Assembly: GCA_036675035.1 (NCBI GenBank)
Contig: JAKFFO010000020.1
Location: forward strand, 17,866 to 81,865
Reading direction: 5' to 3'
Length of the DNA: 64,000 bases
From: MESE01 sp036675035
Lineage (GTDB): Bacteria; Pseudomonadota; Gammaproteobacteria; Burkholderiales; Burkholderiaceae_D
Shown here: piece after piece, positions 35,171 through 44,944 of the stretch
How the letters are laid out: each line of letters begins with the position of its first letter
Numbering within the stretch: the stretch's first letter is position 1
The notes under the pieces: generated by a model
Seen by the model: only the letters and a program-made list of their open reading frames with translations
Databases searched by the model: none
What the model was told of the DNA's origin: nothing
Program-made: the position numbers and the translations under genes

Positions 35171-35459
35171 ATCTACGTCGGCAAGGCTGTTCGCCGGTTT
35201 CTTGTTGCTCCCGGTCGTAAATAGTAAATCCCCGGTTGATCCACAGAGAAGGCGCCTGTCCGCTGTCGCCACCGATACGCAATACAATTTCCGGCGTCGC
35301 GCGTCTTGAAAGTTCGGCGTGTGACAAAGAAGGCGATTGACACGCCATGCGCTGCATATTGTTTGCGCGCGAGCCATTCCGGCAAGCTTGAAGCAAAAAA
35401 GGGACGCAGTGCTTGAGTCGCTATAATTCTTGGTATTGTCGTTTTTCGTGAATCCAGCC
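35171..35459. promoter_or_regulatory. Intergenic region with a consensus -10 before the RAYT gene
   Basis: About 290 bases without a supported gene. TATAAT at 35422-35427 is a perfect -10 element 32 bases before the RAYT start, but no good -35 lies 16-18 bases upstream. The GGGACGCAGTGCTTGAGTCG stretch before it may be a degenerate element end. Confidence 0.35.
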
Positions 35460-36167
35460 ATGGCTCGTCTTCCGCGTTTGGTCGTTCCTCATCAGCCGCA
35501 TCATGTAATCCAGCTGGGCAATAATGGACAGGCAATTTTCCGGGAAGAGGCGGATTACGTCGCGTTTCTGGACTGGCTCCGAGTTGCGGCAAAACAGTTC
35601 AAGGTGGCGGTTCACGCTTATGTGCTGCTGCCGAATCAATTGAACTTGCTGATGACGCCTTCTGACCTGACTGGCCTCGGGCGTCTGATGCAGTGGGTTG
35701 GCCGCTCTTATGTTCCGTACTTCAATCGGAAATACAATCGTTTTGGAGCCTTGTGGCAAGGCCGTTACAAAGCCACCGTCATCGATGCGGATCACTATCT
35801 CATAACATGTTCCCGCTATATCGAGTTCCTTCCGGTCCAATTCGGCATTGTCGGCAGTCCGCAAGACTATAACTGGTCCAGTTATCCACATCATATCGGC
35901 GCAAAACCGGACCCACTGGTAACGGATCATCCGCTGTATTGGGCGCTCGGCAATACGCCCTTTGACCGGGAAGTTGTATACAAAGCTCTTTCGGAGCAAG
36001 CGCTCACAACTGGCGAAATTCAGTTATTGACGGATGCGACCCTTAAAGGCTGGGTACTCGGTTCGGATAAATTCAAGGCCGGTCTGGCAAAAAACATCAG
36101 TCGTCGCATCGTTCCACTCAAGCGCGGACGGCCGCTTAAATCCACCCGGAATTCGTTGGTCGATTAA
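35460..36167 (+). CDS. REP-associated tyrosine transposase (RAYT, Y1_Tnp family) homologue with degenerate HUH site
   Basis: 235 residues, full length for the family. MARLPRLVVPHQPHHVIQLGNNGQAIF is the RAYT opening (read in parts), GALWQGRYKATVID and HYLITCSRYIEFLPV are the conserved later motifs, the last holding the candidate catalytic tyrosine. The metal-binding H-x-H of PNHVHLL is replaced by PNQLNLL (Q60, N62), so HUH nuclease chemistry is probably lost. The frame is intact from the ATG at 35460 to 36167. It stands alone between the small protein and gltB, with a REP-like palindrome just downstream. Likely immobile or repurposed, by inference. Confidence 0.88.
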   Translation: MARLPRLVVPHQPHHVIQLGNNGQAIFREEADYVAFLDWLRVAAKQFKVAVHAYVLLPNQLNLLMTPSDLTGLGRLMQWVGRSYVPYFNRKYNRFGALWQGRYKATVIDADHYLITCSRYIEFLPVQFGIVGSPQDYNWSSYPHHIGAKPDPLVTDHPLYWALGNTPFDREVVYKALSEQALTTGEIQLLTDATLKGWVLGSDKFKAGLAKNISRRIVPLKRGRPLKSTRNSLVD

Positions 36168-36218
36168 AAATATGATTGCTTTTTGATATCGTCGCTGTGT
36201 TCGGCTTTGATATGTCCC

Positions 36219-36274
36219 CATTAATTTTGCAGTTCTCTTTAGAAACTAATTAATGTTACTCTGACCCCAATTAT
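36219..36274. repeat. Imperfect palindrome and GGGGTCAGAGT-type motif downstream of the RAYT gene
   Basis: CATTAATT (36219-36226) pairs with AATTAATG (36248-36255), and inside it AGTT (36231-36234) pairs with AACT (36244-36247), leaving a TTGC bulge: a 12-bp imperfect hairpin. On the minus strand the adjacent 36258-36274 reads ATAATTGGGGTCAGAGT, and TGTCCCCATT lies on the left flank. Such imperfect palindromes are the expected substrates of RAYT proteins. Confidence 0.55.
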
Positions 36275-36337
36275 TCTCATTGAAAAATCCATTCTGCTGA
36301 ACTATCCTTCGGGTTCAACCCCATCAAGCAGTGGAGA

Positions 36338-39300
36338 ATGGCTATGCACGCTCAAGGTCTGTATGACCCATCCAACGAACATGACGCCTGCGGCGTCGGT
36401 TTCATCGCCCATATCAAAGGCAAGAAAAGTCATTCCATCGTCGAACAAGGCTTGCTGATTCTGAAAAACCTGGATCACCGGGGTGCTGTCGGCGCCGACA
36501 AGCTGATGGGGGATGGCGCCGGCATCCTGCTCCAGATTCCGGACCAGTACTATCGAGAAGAGATGGCGAAGCAGGGTATCAATTTGCCACCCCCCGGCGA
36601 GTATGGTGTCGGCATGGTGTTCTTGCCAAAAGAGAATGCCTCCCGGATTGCATGCGAGCAAGAAATCGAGCGCGCTGTCCACGCCGAAAGCCAGGTTGTC
36701 CTCGGATGGCGTGATGTACCGATCGATATCGACATGCCGATGTCACCAACGGTACGTGATAAGGAACCTGTAATTCGCCAGATATTTATCGGTCGTGGTC
36801 AGGACATCATGGTTACCGATGCGCTCGAGCGCAAGCTGTACGTGATTCGCAAATCCTCCGGCCATGCGATCCAGGCGCTGAACCTGCTGCACGGAAAGGA
36901 ATTTTTCGTACCGTCGATGTCGGCCCGAACTATCGTTTACAAGGGCTTGCTGCTGGCCGACCAGGTCGGCGTGTATTACAAGGACCTGCAGGACCCGCGT
37001 TGCATCTCCGCCCTGGCATTGGTGCATCAGCGCTTTTCAACCAATACGTTCCCGGAATGGCCGCTGTCGCATCCATACCGTCTTATCGCGCATAACGGCG
37101 AAATCAACACCGTCAAGGGCAACTTCAACTGGATGCGCGCACGCGAGGGAGTGATGAAATCAGCCGTGCTGGGCGATGATCTGAAAAAGTTGTTCCCATT
37201 GATTTATGAAGGCCAGTCCGACACCGCCTGCTTCGACAACGCGCTCGAATTGCTGGTGATGGCCGGTTACCCGATCGCACAGGCAATGATGATGATGATC
37301 CCGGAAGCATGGGAGAACCACGCGTTGATGGACGACAATCGCCGTGCTTTCTACGAATACCACGCGGCGATGATGGAGCCGTGGGACGGCCCCGCCGCAA
37401 TGGCATTTACCGATGGGCGCCACATCGGCGGAACGCTGGACCGCAATGGCTTGCGGCCGGCCCGCTACATCGTCACCGATGATGACCTGGTAGTCATGGC
37501 GTCCGAGTCCGGTGTACTGCCAATCCCGGAATCGAAAATCATTCAGAAATGGCGCCTGCAGCCGGGCAAGATGTTCCTGATCGACCTGGATGCGGGCCGC
37601 ATCATCGATGACAAGGAACTCAAGGACACCTACGCCAACGCAAAACCGTACAAGCAATGGATCGACTCGGTCCGCATCAGGCTCGGCGCACTCAAGCAGG
37701 AACCGGATGAAGCAAAATCAGCCGTTCCGCTGCTCGACCGCCAGCAGGTGTTTGGCTATACCCAGGAAGACCTGAAATTCCTGATGTCGCCAATGGCGGT
37801 TCAGGGCGAGGAAGCAACCGGTTCGATGGGCAACGATTCGCCGCTGGCGGTCATGTCCAGCAAAAACAAGACGCTGTATCACTACTTCAAACAGCTGTTT
37901 GCGCAAGTGACCAATCCACCGATCGACCCGATTCGCGAAGCCATGGTGATGTCGCTGGTGTCGTTCATCGGACCGAAGCCGAACCTGCTCGACACCAACA
38001 ACATCAATCCGCCGATGCGACTCGAAGTGTCGCAGCCGGTTCTCGACTATGCCGACATCGCGCGCCTGCGCAACATCAGTGCCCATACCGGTGGAAAATT
38101 CAAGTCCCACGAACTGAACATCTGTTATCCGGTGGCATGGGGCAAGGAAGGCATCGAGGCACGCCTCGCTTCACTGTGCGCCAAGGCGGTCGACGCGGTC
38201 AAGTCAGGCCATAACATCCTGATTATCTCCGACCGCAAAGTGGACGCGGAACAGGTAGCGATTCCTGCGCTGCTTGCTACTTCGGCAATCCATTTGCATC
38301 TGGTCAGCAAAGGTTTGCGCACGTCGACCGGTCTGGTTGTCGAAACCGGATCGGCACGCGAAACCCATCATTTTGCGCTGCTGGCCGGATATGGCGCGGA
38401 AGCGATTCATCCGTACCTGGCGATGGACACATTGGCCGATATCGCCAAAGGATTGCCTGGCGAGCTATCGTCTGAAAAGGCAATTTACAACTTCCAAAAG
38501 GCGATCGGCAAAGGCCTGCTCAAAGTCATGTCCAAGATGGGCATTTCGACCTACATGTCGTATTGCGGCGCACAGATTTTCGAGGCGATCGGATTAAACA
38601 AGGCATTAGTCGACAAGTACTTCAAGGGCACCGCATCCAATGTCGAAGGTATCGGCGTTTTCGAAATTGCCGAGGAAGCATTGCGCTTGCACCAACTTGC
38701 ATTCAGCTCCGATCCATTGCTGGCCAATGCACTCGACGCCGGCGGCGAATACGCATTCCGCGTACGCGGCGAAGAACATATGTGGACGCCGGACGCGATC
38801 GCGAAGCTGCAGCATTCGGCACGTTCCAACAATTTCAATACCTACAAGGAATACGCGCAGATCATCAACGATCAATCACGGCGCCACATGACCTTGCGCG
38901 GCCTGTTCGAATTCAAGATCGATCCATCCACCGCGATTCCGCTGGACGAAGTCGAACCGGCGAAGGAAATTGTGAAGCGCTTTGCGACCGGCGCGATGTC
39001 GCTCGGATCAATCTCGACCGAGGCGCACGCAACGTTGGCAATCGCAATGAACCGGATTGGCGGCAAATCCAATACCGGCGAAGGCGGTGAAGACGAGAAC
39101 CGCTATCGGCAGGAGTTGAAAGGCATTCCGATCAAGCAGGGCGATACGCTGGCATCGATCATCGGCAAGGATCGAATCGAAGTCGACATGCCGCTGCTTG
39201 CGGGAGACTCGCTTCGTTCAAGAATCAAGCAGGTGGCTTCCGGGCGCTTCGGTGTTACCGCCGAATATCTGACTTCCGCCGATCAGATCCAGATCAAGAT

Positions 39301-41032
39301 GGCTCAGGGCGCCAAGCCGGGTGAAGGCGGGCAGTTGCCAGGCCACAAAGTATCCGAATACATCGCGAAACTGCGTTTCTCGGTACCGGGCGTCGGCTTG
39401 ATTTCGCCTCCGCCGCATCACGACATTTATTCAATTGAAGACCTTGCGCAACTGATCCATGACTTGAAAAACGCCAACTCGAAAGCATCGATCTCGGTCA
39501 AGCTGGTATCCGAAGTCGGTGTCGGCACCGTCGCCGCCGGTGTGGCAAAAGCCAAGGCCGACCATGTGGTGATTGCCGGCCACGATGGCGGCACCGGCGC
39601 ATCGCCGTTGTCTTCTATCAAGCATGCCGGCACGCCCTGGGAACTGGGTCTGGCCGAAACCCAGCAGACGCTGGTGTTGAATCGCCTTCGCAGCAGGATT
39701 CGCGTTCAGACCGATGGGCAGATCAAGACCGGTCGCGATGTCGTGATCGCGGCATTGCTGGGTGCCGACGAAGTCGGCTTTGCAACGGCTCCGCTGGTGG
39801 TCGAGGGTTGCATCATGATGCGCAAGTGTCATTTGAATACCTGCCCGGTCGGCGTTGCGACACAAGACCCGGTGCTGCGCGCGAAGTTCGCGGGCAAACC
39901 TGAGCATGTGGTCAATTTCTTTTTCTTTGTTGCCGAAGAAGCGCGTCAGATCATGGCGCAACTCGGCATCCGTACTTTCAACGAACTGATCGGACGTTCG
40001 GACTTGCTGGACAAGTCGAAGGCGGTTTCGCACTGGAAGGCAAAAGGTCTCGACTTCACACGGATTTTCCATCAACCGGATGTGCCGGCATCCGAGCCGC
40101 GTTATCAAGTCGAAGAGCAGGACCATGGTCTCGAAAAGGCGCTTGACCACAAATTGATCGCGCAGGCCAAAGCTGCACTGGACAAGGGCGAAAAGGTTTC
40201 TTTCATCTCGCCGGTAAAGAACGTGAATCGTACCGTCGGCACCATGCTGTCAGGTGAGGTGGCGCGAAAATACGGCCATGACGGCTTGCCCGACGATACC
40301 ATCCATATTCAACTGCACGGTACCGCGGGCCAGTCTGCGGGCGCATTCCTCGCGCATGGCGTCACGCTGGACCTGGTCGGCGAGGGCAATGACTATGTCG
40401 GCAAAGGGTTGTCGGGAGGACGCATCATCGTTCGCCCGAATACCGAATTCCGCGGCCGGGCGGTCGACAACATCATCATCGGCAATACGGTGCTGTATGG
40501 CGCGATTGCAGGCGAAGCATATTTTAACGGCGTTGCCGGCGAACGTTTTGCGGTGCGTAACTCCGGCGCCGTGACGGTTGTCGAGGGAACAGGCGACCAT
40601 GGTTGCGAATACATGACCGGTGGCACCGTGGTAGTGCTCGGCCAGACCGGGCGCAACTTCGCTGCCGGCATGTCCGGTGGCATCGCATACGTGTATGACC
40701 CGGCCGGCGACTTTGCACAAAAGTGCAATACCGCGATGGTCGCGCTCGATCCGGTATTGAGCAGTGCCGAGCAGGAGGCGAAAGTGGATCAATCGATTTG
40801 GCACAGCCAGTTGCGCGGCGGCGAGCGTCAGACCGATGAAGCGATCCTGAAGGGAATGATCGAGCGCCATTTCAAGCACACCGGCAGCACGCGCGCACGG
40901 AATCTTCTGGACGACTGGGCAGTTGCGCGCAGCAAGTTCGTCAAGGTCTTCCCGTCCGAGTACAAGCGGGCACTGGGCGAGATGGAGTCTGCCAAGGCTG
41001 CCATGCTGGCACAAGAAAAGGTCGCTGCTTAA
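36338..41032 (+). CDS. gltB: Glutamate synthase large subunit
   Basis: 1564-residue NADPH-type glutamate synthase alpha subunit making two glutamates from glutamine and 2-oxoglutarate. A short propeptide precedes the N-terminal nucleophile Cys18 (DACGVGF) of the class II amidotransferase domain. The FMN/2-oxoglutarate barrel follows, with the 3Fe-4S cysteines in CHLNTCPVG near residue 1160, and the C-terminal GXGXG beta-helix repeats from about 1290. GTGGAGA before the ATG supports the start. It precedes gltD, and its neighbour upstream is the RAYT homologue. Confidence 0.97.
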   Translation: MAMHAQGLYDPSNEHDACGVGFIAHIKGKKSHSIVEQGLLILKNLDHRGAVGADKLMGDGAGILLQIPDQYYREEMAKQGINLPPPGEYGVGMVFLPKENASRIACEQEIERAVHAESQVVLGWRDVPIDIDMPMSPTVRDKEPVIRQIFIGRGQDIMVTDALERKLYVIRKSSGHAIQALNLLHGKEFFVPSMSARTIVYKGLLLADQVGVYYKDLQDPRCISALALVHQRFSTNTFPEWPLSHPYRLIAHNGEINTVKGNFNWMRAREGVMKSAVLGDDLKKLFPLIYEGQSDTACFDNALELLVMAGYPIAQAMMMMIPEAWENHALMDDNRRAFYEYHAAMMEPWDGPAAMAFTDGRHIGGTLDRNGLRPARYIVTDDDLVVMASESGVLPIPESKIIQKWRLQPGKMFLIDLDAGRIIDDKELKDTYANAKPYKQWIDSVRIRLGALKQEPDEAKSAVPLLDRQQVFGYTQEDLKFLMSPMAVQGEEATGSMGNDSPLAVMSSKNKTLYHYFKQLFAQVTNPPIDPIREAMVMSLVSFIGPKPNLLDTNNINPPMRLEVSQPVLDYADIARLRNISAHTGGKFKSHELNICYPVAWGKEGIEARLASLCAKAVDAVKSGHNILIISDRKVDAEQVAIPALLATSAIHLHLVSKGLRTSTGLVVETGSARETHHFALLAGYGAEAIHPYLAMDTLADIAKGLPGELSSEKAIYNFQKAIGKGLLKVMSKMGISTYMSYCGAQIFEAIGLNKALVDKYFKGTASNVEGIGVFEIAEEALRLHQLAFSSDPLLANALDAGGEYAFRVRGEEHMWTPDAIAKLQHSARSNNFNTYKEYAQIINDQSRRHMTLRGLFEFKIDPSTAIPLDEVEPAKEIVKRFATGAMSLGSISTEAHATLAIAMNRIGGKSNTGEGGEDENRYRQELKGIPIKQGDTLASIIGKDRIEVDMPLLAGDSLRSRIKQVASGRFGVTAEYLTSADQIQIKMAQGAKPGEGGQLPGHKVSEYIAKLRFSVPGVGLISPPPHHDIYSIEDLAQLIHDLKNANSKASISVKLVSEVGVGTVAAGVAKAKADHVVIAGHDGGTGASPLSSIKHAGTPWELGLAETQQTLVLNRLRSRIRVQTDGQIKTGRDVVIAALLGADEVGFATAPLVVEGCIMMRKCHLNTCPVGVATQDPVLRAKFAGKPEHVVNFFFFVAEEARQIMAQLGIRTFNELIGRSDLLDKSKAVSHWKAKGLDFTRIFHQPDVPASEPRYQVEEQDHGLEKALDHKLIAQAKAALDKGEKVSFISPVKNVNRTVGTMLSGEVARKYGHDGLPDDTIHIQLHGTAGQSAGAFLAHGVTLDLVGEGNDYVGKGLSGGRIIVRPNTEFRGRAVDNIIIGNTVLYGAIAGEAYFNGVAGERFAVRNSGAVTVVEGTGDHGCEYMTGGTVVVLGQTGRNFAAGMSGGIAYVYDPAGDFAQKCNTAMVALDPVLSSAEQEAKVDQSIWHSQLRGGERQTDEAILKGMIERHFKHTGSTRARNLLDDWAVARSKFVKVFPSEYKRALGEMESAKAAMLAQEKVAA

Positions 41033-41135
41033 GATCGTCCGATCAATCAAAGACAAACAAAATTCAACACGCGGTGCAGTCACAAAAGCCGGAACTCGAT
41101 CCGGCGTGGGCTACTCGGCAATGAAGGGGAAAAAC

Positions 41136-42599
41136 GTGGGAAAAGTCACCGGGTTTCTGGAATTCCAGCGCTTGCAGGAAGCAAGCGAACTGCCACAGAC
41201 ACGCAAGAAGCATTACAAAGAATTTCAGATGCACTTGAAGGACGACGAAGCCAAAGTCCAGAGCGCACGATGCATGGATTGCGGCATCCCGTTCTGCAAT
41301 AACGGCTGCCCGGTCAACAATATCATCCCGGACTGGAACGACCTGGTATACAACGGCAATTACAAGGAAGCGCTGGATAACCTTCACTCGACCAATAATT
41401 TTCCGGAGTTTACCGGGCGGATCTGCCCGGCACCGTGCGAAACCGCATGTACGCTGGGCATCAACGATGATCCGGTAGGAATCAAGTCGATCGAGCATTT
41501 CATTATCGACAAAGGATGGGAAAACGGCTGGGTCGTGCCCTTGCCTGCCACCGTCAAAACAGGCAAAAAAATTGCCGTCGTCGGTTCCGGCCCGGCCGGC
41601 CTGGCTGCGGCACAGCAGCTTGCTCGCGTCGGCCACGATGTGACCGTCTTCGAAAAGAACGATCGCGTCGGTGGCCTGCTGCGGTATGGCATTCCCGACT
41701 TCAAACTCGAGAAGGCGCACATCGATCGCCGTGTTGAACAGATGAAGGCGGAGGGCGTCGCCTTTCGGACCGGCGTCTTGGTCGGAAAGGATTTTCCGGC
41801 AAGCGTAACCAACTGGGCGAAGGAAACCATTTCACCCGATCAGATCAAAAAAGAATTCGATGCAATCATCATTGCTGGCGGTGCGGAACAGCCGCGCGAC
41901 CTGCCAGTGCCTGGCCGAGAGTTGAGCGGTGTGCACTTTGCGATGGATTTCCTGCCGCAGCAGAATAAGGTGAATGCCGGCGACAAGCTGAAGAACCAGA
42001 TCATGGCAAGCAGCAAGCACGTCATCGTCATCGGTGGTGGCGATACAGGTTCCGATTGTGTCGGAACTTCCAATCGTCACGGTGCAGCGTCGATTACCCA
42101 GTTCGAATTGCTTCCGCAACCGCCCGAGCAGGAAAACAAACCCTTGGTATGGCCGTACTGGCCGACCAAATTGCGCACTTCTTCGTCGCACGAAGAAGGT
42201 TGCGAGCGCGATTGGGCGATCGCAACCAAGCGATTGGAAGGCAAGGGCGGCAAAGTCGAGAAACTGATCGCTGCGCGCGTCGAGTGGAAAGACGGCAAGA
42301 TGCAGGAAGTGCCGAATTCCGAAATCGAAATGAAAGCCGATCTGGTGTTGCTGGCGATGGGTTTCGTTTCTCCGGTGGCGCAGGTGCTGGACGCATTCGG
42401 AGTTGACAAGGATGCGCGCGGAAACGCGAAGGCAACTACCGATGGTGAAGGGTGCTACCAGACGTCGGTGGATAAGGTGTTCGCAGCCGGCGATATGCGG
42501 CGGGGCCAATCCCTGGTTGTTTGGGCGATTCGCGAAGGTCGTCAATGCGCCCGTTCGGTAGACGAGTTTTTAATGGGATCGTCCGTATTGCCGCGGTAA
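41136..42599 (+). CDS. gltD: Glutamate synthase small subunit
   Basis: 487-residue flavoprotein passing NADPH electrons to GltB. N-terminal Cys clusters (CMDCGIPFCNNGCP, CPAPCETAC) bind two 4Fe-4S centres; FAD site GSGPAGLAAAQQL and NADPH site GGGDTGSDC follow. I prefer GTG at 41136, which gives MGKVTGFLEF, the family start, with AAGGGG seven bases upstream; an in-frame ATG at 41121 lacks a ribosome site. It begins about 100 bases after gltB and ends in a clear terminator. Confidence 0.96.
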   Translation: MGKVTGFLEFQRLQEASELPQTRKKHYKEFQMHLKDDEAKVQSARCMDCGIPFCNNGCPVNNIIPDWNDLVYNGNYKEALDNLHSTNNFPEFTGRICPAPCETACTLGINDDPVGIKSIEHFIIDKGWENGWVVPLPATVKTGKKIAVVGSGPAGLAAAQQLARVGHDVTVFEKNDRVGGLLRYGIPDFKLEKAHIDRRVEQMKAEGVAFRTGVLVGKDFPASVTNWAKETISPDQIKKEFDAIIIAGGAEQPRDLPVPGRELSGVHFAMDFLPQQNKVNAGDKLKNQIMASSKHVIVIGGGDTGSDCVGTSNRHGAASITQFELLPQPPEQENKPLVWPYWPTKLRTSSSHEEGCERDWAIATKRLEGKGGKVEKLIAARVEWKDGKMQEVPNSEIEMKADLVLLAMGFVSPVAQVLDAFGVDKDARGNAKATTDGEGCYQTSVDKVFAAGDMRRGQSLVVWAIREGRQCARSVDEFLMGSSVLPR

Positions 42600-42622
42600 G
42601 TAGGGCAAACAAATTTGGCTGA

Positions 42623-42648
42623 AGCCTGCGCATGTCGCAGGCTTTTTT
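42623..42648 (+). terminator. Intrinsic terminator of gltBD
   Basis: AGCCTGCG (42623-42630) and CGCAGGCT (42636-42643), a perfect 8-bp stem with a 5-base loop, followed by five T. Confidence 0.85.
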
Positions 42649-42787
42649 GTCTTTTCCGGAAATGCAGTCAAGCCGCTCCCAAGATTGATGCTGATCAACT
42701 GTTGTTTCGCACACACGCTTGCAGTGATGTAGAAAGAGATAGTCTTTTCTGCACTACAATTACGCTTTTGTAAAAATCGATCTTTTA

Positions 42788-43591
42788 GTGCCTAATTTCA
42801 TTGAAATTCGCGACCTGAACTTTGGCTATGGAGTGCGTCCTATCCTGTCAGGACTCCATATGGACTTCCCGCGCGGGAAGGTGATTGCAGTGATGGGTGG
42901 GTCGGGGTCCGGCAAGACAACGATCCTGCGCCTGATCGGCGGTCAACTGCGGCCTCAATCAGGCTCAGTGAATGTCGATGGCCAGATAGTCCACAAGCTT
43001 GATACCGATGCCTTGTACTCGATGCGCCGGAAAATGGGAATGCTGTTCCAGCATGGCGCGCTTTTTACCGATCTGACAGTCTTCGAAAACGTCGCGTTCC
43101 CGCTGCGCGAACATACCAAACTGCCGGAACAGATGATTCATGACCTGGTTTTGATGAAATTGCATGCGGTCGGTTTGCGTAATGCGGCCGGATTGAAACC
43201 GGCTGAAATTTCCGGAGGCATGGGACGTCGTGTCGCAGTGGCGCGAGCGATTGCACTCGATCCGCAACTGATCATGTACGACGAGCCTTTTGCCGGGCTC
43301 GACCCGATTTCGATGGGCATGACCGCAAAGCTGATTCGCAGCTTGAACGATGCACTTGGTTCGACCTCTATTCTGGTATCGCATGATGTGCACGAGTCGT
43401 TCTCAATCGCAGATCATGTGTATTTTCTATCGCAGGGCAGGATTGTCGCGCAGGGATCGCCGGAACAAATGCTTGTATCCACCGACCCGTACGTGAAGCA
43501 ATTCGTGCATGCGCAAGCGGATGGTCCGGTGCCGTTTCATTATCCGGGGCGATCACTGGCCGAGGATTTGGGATTGGAATCCAAAGCATGA
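42788..43591 (+). CDS. mlaF: Phospholipid ABC transporter ATP-binding protein MlaF
   Basis: 267-residue ATPase of the MlaFEDB complex that maintains outer-membrane lipid asymmetry. Walker A GGSGSGKTT near residue 37, signature EISGGMGRRVAVARA, Walker B LIMYDEPFAGLDPIS and H-loop VSHDVHES. The start is GTG at 42788 (MPNFIEIRDLNFGYG). Its stop overlaps the mlaE ATG (ATGA). First gene of mlaFEDACB, after the gltD terminator. Confidence 0.94.
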   Translation: MPNFIEIRDLNFGYGVRPILSGLHMDFPRGKVIAVMGGSGSGKTTILRLIGGQLRPQSGSVNVDGQIVHKLDTDALYSMRRKMGMLFQHGALFTDLTVFENVAFPLREHTKLPEQMIHDLVLMKLHAVGLRNAAGLKPAEISGGMGRRVAVARAIALDPQLIMYDEPFAGLDPISMGMTAKLIRSLNDALGSTSILVSHDVHESFSIADHVYFLSQGRIVAQGSPEQMLVSTDPYVKQFVHAQADGPVPFHYPGRSLAEDLGLESKA

Positions 43592-44370
43592 TCGGAAATT
43601 TCTTATCGGCTTTGGGTCGGGCGGTCCGGGAATTCATTTTGAACCTCGGTTTTGCAACGCGGACGTTTTTTGCGGTTTTGCGAGCATCGGGTGGCTTGTT
43701 GTCTCGCATGCGTCTGGTTACCGATCAGATCCATTTCATCGGCAATCACTCGCTCGTCATCATTGCGGTGTCGGGATTATTTGTCGGATTCGTATTGGGG
43801 TTGCAGGGCTATTACACGCTGAATAAATACGGTTCGGAGCAGGCGCTGGGTTTGCTGGTCGCGTTGTCGCTGACGCGAGAACTGGGGCCGGTGGTTACGG
43901 CGTTATTGTTTGCTGGTCGCGCCGGAACGTCGCTGACCGCTGAAATCGGTTTGATGAAAGCAGGCGAGCAGCTATCGGCGATGGAGATGATGGCCATCAA
44001 TCCGCTGCAACGCATACTGGCACCGCGTTTCTGGGCTGGTGTAATCGCGATGCCGGTGTTGGCTGCGATTTTCAGCGCGGTTGGTATTTTTGGCGGATAT
44101 ATAGTCGGCGTCAAATTGATCGGTGTCGACGAGGGAGCCTTTTGGTCGCAGATGCAAGGCGGTGTCGATCTTTGGAACGATATTGTCAACGGCGTTATCA
44201 AGAGTGTGGTGTTCGGAATCGCTGTTACTTTCATTGCGTTGTTTCAAGGATATGAAGCGCAACCGACACCGGAAGGCGTCGCACGGGCGACAACCCGGAC
44301 CGTGGTAATCGGGTCACTTACCGTGTTGTGGCTGGATTTCCTGCTGACCGCGTTAATGTTTACACAATAA
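43588..44370 (+). CDS. mlaE: Phospholipid ABC transporter permease MlaE
   Basis: 260-residue inner-membrane permease. The sequence ALSLTRELGPVVTALLFAGRAGTSLTAEIGLMK (read in parts) and EQLSAMEMMAINPLQRILAPRFWAG are hallmark MlaE/YrbE segments. Five to six membrane spans. Coupled to mlaF by overlap; 97 bases before mlaD. Confidence 0.95.
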   Translation: MIGNFLSALGRAVREFILNLGFATRTFFAVLRASGGLLSRMRLVTDQIHFIGNHSLVIIAVSGLFVGFVLGLQGYYTLNKYGSEQALGLLVALSLTRELGPVVTALLFAGRAGTSLTAEIGLMKAGEQLSAMEMMAINPLQRILAPRFWAGVIAMPVLAAIFSAVGIFGGYIVGVKLIGVDEGAFWSQMQGGVDLWNDIVNGVIKSVVFGIAVTFIALFQGYEAQPTPEGVARATTRTVVIGSLTVLWLDFLLTALMFTQ

Positions 44371-44467
44371 CTGGCCTCGTAATCAGCGAGATATTTTTAA
44401 TATTGTTCTCTTTCACTAAAGACAAAGCTCGAAAAAGCTTTACATCCCATATTTGAGGTATCGGGTT

Positions 44468-44944
44468 ATGCAACGAAAATCATTAGACTTATGGGTCGGT
44501 CTGTTTGTATTGGCCGGAGCTGCAGCACTGCTGTTCCTGGCAATGAAAGCAGGCAATATGAATGCGCTTTCATTCGAAAAAACCTATCCGGTCATTACCA
44601 GGTTCGACAATATCGGCGGCTTGAAGCCGCGTGCACCGGTCAAAAGTGCCGGTGTCGTGGTCGGGCGCGTAGACAGTATCAAATTCGACGACCAGATTTT
44701 TAAGGCGGTCGTCACGCTGCAAATGCAGGAAGATTACAAGTTTCCGAAAGATACATCGGCGAAAATCCTGACCTCGGGTTTGCTGGGCGAGCAATATATC
44801 GGGCTTGAGGCGGGTGGCGACTTGAACAATCTCGCGGCCGGGGACACTATAAAGATGACGCAATCAGCAATCGTGCTGGAAAATCTGATCAGCCAGTTCC
44901 TGTTCAGCAAGGCCGCCGAAGGACAAGAGGAAAGTAATAAATGA
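44468..44944 (+). CDS. mlaD: Outer membrane lipid asymmetry protein MlaD
   Basis: 158-residue MCE-domain protein anchored by one N-terminal span (about 8-28). The MCE domain (residues about 38-115: VITRFDNIGGLKPRAPVKSAGV, LTSGLLGEQYIGLEAGG) forms the hexameric lipid-conducting ring on MlaE. GAGG about nine bases before the ATG at 44468 supports that start over an upstream TTG. The stop overlaps mlaA (ATGA). Confidence 0.94.
   Translation: MQRKSLDLWVGLFVLAGAAALLFLAMKAGNMNALSFEKTYPVITRFDNIGGLKPRAPVKSAGVVVGRVDSIKFDDQIFKAVVTLQMQEDYKFPKDTSAKILTSGLLGEQYIGLEAGGDLNNLAAGDTIKMTQSAIVLENLISQFLFSKAAEGQEESNK

Noticed and set aside
39431..40150. Long antisense frame (239 codons) in gltB
   Set aside because: Shadow of gltB; its residues mirror the complementary codon bias only.
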